Shown: piece after piece, positions 55,903-64,000 of the stretch
How positions within the stretch are numbered: the stretch's first letter is position 1
How the letters are laid out: every line of letters starts with the position of its first letter
From: Microdochium bolleyi
Taxonomy: Eukaryota; Ascomycota; Sordariomycetes; Xylariales; Microdochiaceae
Reading direction: 5' to 3'
DNA: 64,000 bases
Assembly: GCA_001566295.1 (NCBI GenBank)
Contig: KQ964245.1
Location: 439,524-503,523 of the forward strand
Position numbers and translations under genes: made by a program
Notes under the pieces: generated by a model
The model's database searches: none
Told to the model about the DNA's origin: nothing
What the model saw: only the letters and a program-made list of their open reading frames with translations

Positions 55903-57447
55903 GTTGCTGGTGGTTGGCTGGTATGGACTAAGTGTGGTCGGAAGTTGTCGAGACAGAGTACGGTATAGGGCGAGGAAGAGAAGAGAGACCAGAGGAGGAG
56001 TCGGAGGGCTCGGAGGAGGTGAGGTGGGCAGGCGAGCTTAAAAGAGGAGACGGGACGGCGCAGGGCAGGAGCGAAGGGGCGGCGGCGGGAAGGAGCAGGC
56101 GGGCGTTGAGAATGACGACCTCTGGAGATGTGTGCCCCGAGCTGCACAGCTCCGACCGGCCGGCCGGTAGGGAGGGGCCCTTGGAGAGGCGGATGTCGAG
56201 GGCATTTGCATGTGCTTGCCACTAGGTGAAAGGTGTGCGCCCAGGTGAGGGCGAGAGGCCAATGGCGGCGTGCCAGCAGGGTTCCTGGCAGGCGACAGGC
56301 AGCTAGCAGAGCTTGTGTGGGCCCGGGACCACCACCCGCCGCCTGGGAAGCCCAACTTATCTTTGGACGGAGTTTTGCTTCAGCTTGGTGGTCCTGCTGC
56401 CGAGCTTGCTCAGATCCGCGGCCTTTGCATGTGCCCGGGCTGCATTTGCTGGTGCTGCCGGTGTGCTGGGCCCCACCTGCTGATAGCGCAGCGCAGTGCT
56501 GGCTGCCCTTACTTTCCATCGTGTCTTTGATCTCGCGACATCCACCCCCACGCCGCTCGCCAGTGTCCCAGATGCTCGATGCTCCTGCTAGACACGGCAC
56601 GAGCGGCGGGAAATTCAGGTTATTGATGGCCCTCGCCAGGCATGCGTGTCTCGACGGCCAATCTCTCGACTGAGTACTCCGTGCCTCTGTCGCGGACAGG
56701 CACCGACGTTGTCGCTCCATCATCCACATCTGCCGACGGAGGGTGGCCCCACCTCCAAATGCCTGATGGCAGGCTGTGTGGCTGACATGTGATTGCTGCT
56801 TGACATCTCCCACTGCCAGACTCGGGTCATTGCGGATCTCGACGAGCCAAGACGGCCGCATCAGAAATCAACCCCTGCCCGCCACAGCACAGAGCCTCAG
56901 ACACAAGTGATGAAAAGGGCCTTTCAGATGCCAGGCGGGCTGCTGAGCCGAGCCTGACCTGTCTTGAGTTACACACAAATCCCCGTGGACCTAGGTCGAG
57001 ATAGAGGGCCCCCTCCTTATCGCCGTGGCCATACATCCGCAGCACACCTGGGCACTTGCCGTCGACGTTGTCTGCGTTTCAGAACGCATCCCCTGTCCAG
57101 AGTCTGCAGCTTGCACCCATCAGCCACGACATCCCTGCCCAGAGGCTGGCTGGAGACGGCACCGGTCAACCACCACGCTTGCACTCGTTGTACGACCTCG
57201 ACGCATCGCCAGGCACCGCAAGCTTTGCGCAGTGTCTCACCCCGCAAGGTCTGACTGCCAGATGCAGGGACTGAAGCAGCCTCTCGATCGATGCCAGGCT
57301 GCGGGCTCTGGCACACAATGTCTCGAGCCCGGCATGCCTGCCAACACGGCAAGGCGATGTGCAGCCAAAACATGCCACTTTCCCTGGCTGCGTCGGGGGG
57401 CTCAAGGTGCGTGTGGCTGCATGCAGTCCCTCCTGCACCGCGCTTGC

Positions 57448-57448
<1 letters not shown>

Positions 57449-57532
<84 letters not shown>
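57449..57532. repeat. Uninterrupted run of 84 C
   Basis: Eighty-four consecutive C bases are followed by GCCCC. The run lies in gene-free DNA, about 1.5 kb upstream of the CAP20-like start and 1.8 kb past the DENN gene's 3' end. The length is as assembled and may be wrong by several bases. The G strand could fold into quadruplexes and the C strand into an i-motif. Confidence 0.9.
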
Positions 57533-57533
<1 letters not shown>

Positions 57534-58260
57534 CCCCGCTCCACCTGCCCTGCACTGCGCTGCACATGGCTGCCCGTATCAACGCGTGTCTCCCAACTTG
57601 AAGACGCACGCAGCTACACGTCGCCAATTCGTCATCGTGCCTTGCCTGCCTCGATGCCAGCCCGGCATGCATCCAACGGCCGCTTCGAATCAGCACCAGG
57701 CATGATTAAACCAAATCCCTGCCGCAAGTGCAAGAACCACTGGGGGGAGGGATTTGTATGTAAACGCCACAGTCCCTTCGAAAGGTCTTGAGAACCGGGG
57801 GTCCATTGCACAACCCTGCAGATCATTGGGAAACAGACCACTCGCTTTTTGTTTTGTTTTTGGTGACAAGATAACGAAGCCTGCGCGGCCTCGAGCCGAC
57901 AGTGCCCGTGTGTGGGTGGGCAGAATGCCCGGCCCCGACGAGCACGACATTCATCAGGGATAGCAGTCAATGTGCCCAGGCACCGTCATACCATACCCCC
58001 CCGATATGACGGGCTTATGACTTCGAGGGTACCTACTTTACTTTACGCTACCGCTTCACCTCCCTTACTCTTACCTACTATAACACCCACAAGTGAGCTG
58101 CACCAGCCGCCGCCGTATATGCCGTGCACCCACCCCCCGGAGGAAATGGCACGCAAGGCGGCACCCTGCTCGCAAGTACGTACACCCGGGCACATTTACA
58201 CAATGCGTCCAGAATAAAGGGGGAAGGGGGCAGCTGTGCCACGAGGAACCAGCCGGCCCA

Positions 58261-58278
58261 GCACACACACACACACAC
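58261..58278. repeat. (CA)n microsatellite
   Basis: About eight CA units lie in gene-free DNA between the poly-C tract and the DENN gene. Confidence 0.85.
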
Positions 58279-59347
58279 GGGCTGCAGCGTGATGCTTTTG
58301 TATCAATGTAAGGCAAGCATCCTCCGCCCATTGCGCCCGGCGGGTGACTGGCGGCAGCGGCGACATGGGTACTCCCACACGTGAGGATGCGATGCGAATT
58401 GGTTGTACGCCTACGGCCCCGTGTGGTTTATTTGTCGTAAAAGAAAGGAAAAGGTTACGCGGTATTTCACGCTTTGCACACCACACCACATGATACACAG
58501 ACGAGCAACGTCGTTGTCGTCGTCCGGTTCCTACGCTGAATACACCATCGCCACTGTCTCTATGAAAAAAGTTACCTCCACGATGGATCGTTCATGTATT
58601 ATTGTATACCGCTTCGCTCTCTCTCTTCCTCGCGCAGCACGCGTCCCCGTACGAACCGGTTGAGAAGTCCGTGTCGCCCGGGCTTGGTGCTGGATGATGA
58701 CAGCAAACTCATAAACACGGATGTGGTTTGGTTTGGTTGGTGGTGAGACGAGCACTCATACTCATGGCCAGATCTAGATACATATCTCGTCACTGTATCC
58801 CGTGCTGATGGACGGCGAGGCGATTGATAATTTTCATCATTGAGATTCCGCTTATTCTAAAGTGGCAGCTAGCCAAGAGCAAGTACATCAAACCTCTCTT
58901 CCACACATCACCATGTACCTATAAGAAACATGATCTCTATGCAAAACAGGCTTCGCCTAGTACATTGCCAGCTTATATCTCCAGTCTCCCGCTCCTAGAT
59001 AGACCGAGGACCCTGCAGATCTCTCGACACGACGCCACCCCAGAGTGGTATAAGATCCTCCGACGCCTGCAACCCTTTGCGGGAGTTGGTGAGAAGAAGA
59101 TGACAAGGGAAAAAAGGATTACTGTAAAGTAGATGAAGTATGACAGGAACGTCAGAGTGGAATCAAGCCGACTGCGCCAGAATTCAAGACAAGATAAAGT
59201 CAACAATCAGGAACGCCGGGGTGAGAGCTAGAGGACAACAGGCCTAGCCAGCCCTCAGGTATAAACAGGACCGCATGCATATTTTGCACAAGAAATAAGA
59301 GGAAGGAAGCCTCCGCATACGAGGCATGGCCGGGCGACACAGGCAGC

Positions 59348-62115
59348 CTAGCGAGATCCGCCAAGAGCGCTGATGCGGGCACCCGAGGGGCGGTGCATAA
59401 GGCTGGCGTGCTTGCCAACGAGACCAGGCTCGTGGTGTGTGATGGCCTCGTTCTCGCTGCGGTCAGCGTAGTTGTCCTCGTCGTCCTCGACGATCTTGGT
59501 GGGGATCTCGCTGTGCACGTTGAACTGCTGGCTAGACCGCTCAGGAGTCGTCATGGTTGACGCGATCGACATGGACGTGCTGCTCCGGTTGGGGATGAGA
59601 TCCGGTGTGGGGGGGATGCTCGAGAAGCGTCCGGAGGGCCGCAGGTGGCCCTCGTCACCAGCCTCTGAGTTCGAGGCCGACCGGCTGTCTTCGCTGTGGG
59701 CGGCAGAGAGGTTGCTGTCGCGGCGGGGTGACCTTGTCAGTTCAGCATCGTGGGCAAGCTGAAGTCCCTCAACAGCCGCCTGGCACTGCTCAGCGATGTT
59801 GCGAACAATGTGAGCAATAGCATCCGTCTTGTCCTTCAGGTGACGGTCAGCCACATCAGAGAAGCTGGCGGCAGAGTGGCGCTTGTTGGCAAGGGTCGGG
59901 CTGAGACGATCTGTTTGGCGTGTGTTAGTAGGGCGAGAGGATTCCAATGGCGCTTGCGATGTCGGCAACGTACCAGAACCCTCTCCCTCCTCCTCGTAGG
60001 CGGCTTCCATCTCAAAGTCATCAGGCTTGGTAAGGGATTGGACGAGGTGCTCCATGTGGTGGGCCTGACCACCAATCAAGCTGCGTAGATGCAGGACAAC
60101 GCGGCGTGCCTCGTCGCGTTGTCTGAGGATTGTGCTGTTGGTGTTCTGGAGAGCCGCAATCTCCTTCTTGTTGCGCTTACGCTCACGCTCCAATTCCTCG
60201 GCGATCTCCTGCTGGAGAACCAGAGCCTCCAGAGCATCATCACGCTGCTTCTCGGTACCGGTGAGGCGCACAGAGAGGCGGGCATTGTCGTCCTTTTGCT
60301 GGTCAATGAGACCGGCGAGCCGCCGGTTCTCGCGCTTGTGGTTCTCAATCTTGACCTTGAGATCCGAGGTCTCCTTGGTGAGCTGCTCTGCAAAGGCCTG
60401 GAACTTGAGGAACTGCTGCTTCCAGTTCTCGAGCTCCTCAACCAGGTAATTATTGCGCTTGGTGACTTTCTGCAGTTCGGTGTCCATGCGGCCCTTGAGG
60501 TTGATGAAATCCTGCCAGGCTTCCATGGCATCACGAGAGTACTGGTTGCGCTCTCGGACAATCTCGTTGAGGTGACGCATCGAGACCTTGGTCATCAAGG
60601 GCTTCTTGACAGAACCACCGAAAACGGCCTTGATGCCCGAGTTGCGACCCATCTTCTCGCAAACATGGTCCATGACAGCCATGATGGCATCCTGGTCCCA
60701 CCACTCAGGGTCCTGGATCGACTCGACCTCACCGCGCATAACGATGATCTGACCGGCAGGCACGAGCTTGCCACCGCCATAAGCTGAGCGCAGGTGCTGA
60801 GGAACACCAGAAGGCGTCACATCTCCACCAAGGGCCTGCGTCAGGCGGTTGACAAATTTGTTGCGCTGGCCAGGCGACAAAGCCGTAGGAGGATCCGAGG
60901 TAAGGACGAAGTTGCGGTCCAAGTCAACAACGAGGGCGTCAGTGGGCGCCGTGAAGAGAGACCGGCACTCCGCGGTTACACCAAGGATGTACGGACCAGG
61001 CTCCTGGACCAGCTCCTTGGCGTGGCGAGCGTGTACCACCGGAACGTAGAGACCACTCCACTCGTACACACGGACACAGAAGCGGATCGTCTCGGCAGCC
61101 ATGGTCAGCATCGCAGGGTAGTGACTGGTGAAGATGATGCGGCGCGTGGGTGACATGGCAGCCTCGATGACACCGACAATGTTAGGAATGGACAGACAGG
61201 ACCAGAGCGGCCACATGGCAAAGTTCTGGAAGCCGGTTGGCGAAGACGGGAACTGGTAGCAGAGGGCGTAGTCCTTCATGTCGATGCGAACCAAGTCATT
61301 GAGACGGGGTGCCGGGAAGCTCAGGATTCTCGAGACCTCCTCGGCGTGGAAAAGGTTGGTCGCCTTGTTCCAGTGGATCCACATTCCGCGGAGGTAGTCG
61401 CCCAGCAGGTTGTACAGGGGGTATCGCGAGAGGAACGACAGGCAGTACGGAATCCAGTAGGTCTCGTCCGGGTTGTCGTAGAAGTCGGACTCGGTCCTTT
61501 TGCGGAGGTCGCGAATAGTCTCGGCGCGCTTGTCGTCGGCCCTAGACCAAACCCGCAGGCAGATACCGTACAGAGTATGTGAGGAATCCTGTTGAAGAAC
61601 GAAAGAGTGGTGGACGCAGTGCGGTTGGCTGCGGCCAGTGCAGATCTCGACATCGTGGGGAAAACAGGCCTGACATTGTTTGTTAGTACAATTACGATGA
61701 GGCACAAGGGGTCCATAGCACTCACCCGCATGGCGGCGTGCAGCGAGCGTGCAATGTCATTGTCCTGCTCGAGCCTGGGACTGCTGCCGAGGATCTCGGG
61801 GAGCCAGAACTGGCCGACAGCTCCCTTCATGTGGCCAATCTTGCCCTGGGCCGGTGCTGGCGCCTTGACCCATTGTGAAGGCTCGCGGCCGACACCGCAG
61901 ACCATGTAGGCATGGGTCAGGGTCTTTGGTGTGCGCTGCTGAGGCTTGCCGGTGAGGGTGGACGGGATGGGCTGTGTGATGCGCGAGTGTAGCGAGGAAG
62001 TGCGGCTCGGGATGATGAGATTTGTGTCGTTGTGGTCGCGCGTGGCGGGGCGAGCATCGCGGTCGCTCGTCCGCGGCCTCGTGAAGGAGGCGTGGGTTGT
62101 GAGAGAGGGCGCCAT
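59348..62115 (-). CDS. DENN-domain protein with long coiled coil
   Basis: Exons 61726-62115, 59974-61669 and 59348-59910 encode 882 residues. Intron 1 (56 nt, CTAAC branch) joins LHAAMR|ACFPHDVEICTG. Intron 2 (59911-59973, 63 nt, CTACTAAC branch) is a multiple of three with no stop, so it could be retained. The start is the ATG at 62115 (MAPSLTTHASF); further ATGs upstream are in frame but give low-complexity sequence. uDENN features begin near 70 (AYMVCGVGREPSQWV); cDENN/dDENN features lie at about 295-480 (RRIIFTSHYPAMLTMAAE, SGLYVPVVHA, PYILGVTAE, DALVVDLDRNFVL). A 200-residue coiled coil (about 520-720) and a Ser-rich acidic tail follow. DENN proteins are usually exchange factors for Rab GTPases; the coiled coil probably localises it. 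Target Rab unknown. Confidence 0.9.
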
Positions 62116-64000
62116 GGCGGCGGAGCAAGGAGAGGCAGCCGAAGAGAAACGACGCTGGGCCGGAGGTGGAAGGCGCGAGGACTGCCCAGCAGGCTGGAGG
62201 CGACGGGGGCGAATATAGACAAGGACGCTCAGTGACCAGCAGGCGACGAGGGGAGGTCGTGTCGTGCAAAGGGCGAGGCAGAGTCCGGCGAGATGGACAG
62301 CGGACGCGAGCCAGGCCTTTGTGCAGCGAGCTGGTGAGGGAGGGAAAGGAAGAGAGGCGAAGGAGCTGGAGCTGGAGGAAGGTGGAGGAGGAGGGAGGCA
62401 CGGCAGCTTGGGCAGGAAGTATGGGGTGGAGCGATAGGGGATGGAAGGGGCAAGGGCCATGTGGTGGTGGAGGAGGAAGACCACCTGCATCAGCAGCAGT
62501 TTGCAGGGCCGGCCGGGAGTGGAGACACGGAATGGGGAGACGCTAGGCTGGAAGGAGCGGGCAGCAGGCCGGGTGGTTTCCCGTTTGGTGGCTGCAATTC
62601 AGGGGGCTGGCAAGCTGGCTGGGGGTTTGAGGATCCCTGGCGGCCAGAGCCCCAAACTCTTTCTTTGTCTGTCGCAGACCTGCCGTCCACGGCAAAAGTG
62701 CGCATTACACTTTGGGCCACTCGTCAGGCCGGCGTGGCACGCGAGAGCACGCGGTCTGGACATCCAGCACGAAGCACCGAGGGCGGCCAGGAGGGATGGG
62801 CCAGCAGGTCGGCAGTGGTGACGGGGCGCCCCTGCCACGCACCTGGCAGATGCGGGCTTCCAAGCCAAGGTTGCGACGACTGTGTGCGGTACCTGGGTAC
62901 TCCATACCTGAAGGGACATGTAACTAATCGTATCTGCAAGGTACGGCACGCTTGCCCAGGTGGTGATCAATCATTCTCCTCCTCTTGCAATGTGACAGTC
63001 CTCCACCTCATCACGCCAGGGCCCCATCCGCTGTCACGGTCCCATTCGCCCTTGGCCATCGTCCCCGTGGCGTTGTGCCTGTCTATTATTTGCCCAGTCT
63101 CCGATACTCTGGACGGGCGCCATCATGGAATTCCCCGTCGACCTGGGCCCCGAGGCATAGCACATCCATCCCATCCCTGGCGGGCTCGGTGGGTGTGCGG
63201 GGCCATTGCGGCCTCTTGCATCTGTAACGCCCGGTCCGTGCTGGGGGGGGGGGACGCGGCACTAGGCACGCGGTAGCTCGTCCAAGACTGCGTTCCCGTC
63301 GACTCTCGCACAGATGCTTCCCGCCCACCCACACCGCGCCGGCACTATCTCAGATTGATTGATTCTCGGATTCATTGATTCCCAGCGACAACCCGCCGTC
63401 ACAACAGCCGCGCAGGGCAACCCTTTTCGTCGACCGCGGGCGTGCCATGTCTCGGGGACGTGCCACGCGTCGCCCAGCTACGGCAAACCGGGGGCAGTCA
63501 GTCCTCGACAGTTCCCAGCAACGGATTCCAGGGGCCAGCAATTCAACGGCGACAGGCCTCCCTGCACCCCAATCTCCAGAGCCTGGCCATCTCCGCCCAT
63601 TCCAGCCCTCGTCCCAATCACAATCCTCCAGGCCTGCCAATCACTCCACCCGCCCGGGCACTGCTCCAATCATGGCCTGCAGGGCGCGCCAGGGGACGCC
63701 CGTCGATTTCCCGGCCCGTGGCCCAGCTGTCTGCGAACCATCCGTCGTTGTACCGGCTTCTGCCCGTGAGGCCAAAAGCAAAGGCTCAACGCCCGAGTGG
63801 CCCTCAGCCCATCTGCCCGGCGAAACACTCACCATGGCTTGTCTGCGGCGGCCAGAACCTCAGCCAGCTTGCATCGCTGGATGCGGAAATCACGCGATGG
63901 GCGTGCGCCGCCTCCGTCGAGGACCACTTGGGTTCTTCGATGGCAGGCTCCTAGCGCCCTATTGTTCGCTGTTCAAGCCTTCCCTAGCCCAAATCGCCAA
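62116..64000. other. DENN gene upstream region to window end
   Basis: C/T-rich leader DNA of the DENN gene (to about 62.5 kb, minus strand) is followed by DNA without a recognisable gene. C-rich DNA after 63.4 kb could be the leader of a gene beyond the edge. Confidence 0.45.

Larger units (their letters stand above)
55903..59347. other. 3.4 kb gene-free stretch upstream of the CAP20-like gene
   Basis: It contains the 84-base C run and a CA microsatellite. Open frames through the C run are products of the homopolymer. A pyrimidine-rich stretch of TTAC/TACC units lies at 58.03-58.09 kb. Confidence 0.5.

Noticed and set aside
55803..56861. 352-aa minus-strand open frame
   Set aside because: It overlaps exon 1 and intron 1 of the CAP20-like gene in another frame, and the rest is promoter DNA with a Pro/Ser/Arg-rich translation.
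57017..57791. Poly-Pro and poly-Gly proteins across the C run
   Set aside because: A homopolymer is open in all frames; the flanks do not look coding.
62461..63276. 271-aa plus-strand open frame
   Set aside because: There is no codon bias, motif or conserved pattern, and it sits over the DENN gene's upstream region.

Overview
This window is nuclear DNA of a filamentous ascomycete (Pezizomycotina, most likely a Sordariomycete). The genes are single transcription units with short GT-AG introns, mostly 50-125 nt, several with CTAAC/CTTAC-type branch sites. The sequence is GC-rich with long gene-free leaders, and several products are typical of moulds: a CAP20-like perilipin, a Lte1-type RasGEF and DUF7918-type proteins. 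There are no bacterial operons, CRISPR arrays or recognisable intact transposons. Exon structures were worked out by hand from splice sites and reading-frame phase; every model listed here closes in frame.

Layout. 1-4.2 kb: a tandem group of DUF7918-like genes on the minus strand, with one copy cut by the window edge, one complete five-exon copy, and one frameshifted remnant. 4.7-8.6 kb: a spliceosomal-type cyclophilin (PPIL3/Cyp10) facing away from a small arrestin-fold protein. 9.4-11.8 kb: an intron-containing tRNA-Leu beside the gene for the tRNA-splicing endonuclease subunit Sen54. 14.7-18.0 kb: an unrecognised protein with a duplicated domain, behind a 1.1 kb intron. 19.6-21.5 kb: an O6-alkylguanine-DNA alkyltransferase convergent with a Hub1 ubiquitin-like domain fused to a long RS/RD-rich tail.

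22-29 kb is a housekeeping block: Nop58 (box C/D snoRNP), Vma6 (V-ATPase subunit d), mitochondrial ribosomal uS15m and cytosolic uS2 (Rps0). The pairs Nop58/Vma6 and uS15m/uS2 are divergent and share promoter regions. 32-41 kb: a lone cytochrome P450, a tandem-BTB protein resembling Whi2, a 689-residue coiled-coil protein and a GNAT acetyltransferase. 45-50.4 kb: a 1,782-residue Lte1-like RasGEF after a gene-poor 3.7 kb stretch. 52-53.6 kb: a zinc alcohol dehydrogenase enlarged by a repetitive insertion. 55.3-55.9 kb: the CAP20-like perilipin. 57.4 kb: an 84-base pure C run. 59.3-62.1 kb: a DENN-domain/coiled-coil protein. The rest, to 64 kb, shows no gene.

The genes do not form one pathway. 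Two loose themes are visible: RNA maturation and translation (tRNA-Leu/Sen54, PPIL3, Hub1, Nop58, uS15m, uS2) and signalling or membrane traffic (arrestin, Whi2-like, Lte1-like, DENN). The P450 stands alone and there is no sign of a secondary-metabolite cluster. The strongest candidates for something undescribed are the DUF7918 group, the duplicated-domain protein, the ADH insertion with its twice-used motif, the RS-Hub1 fusion and the paired palindromes near 14.16 kb.
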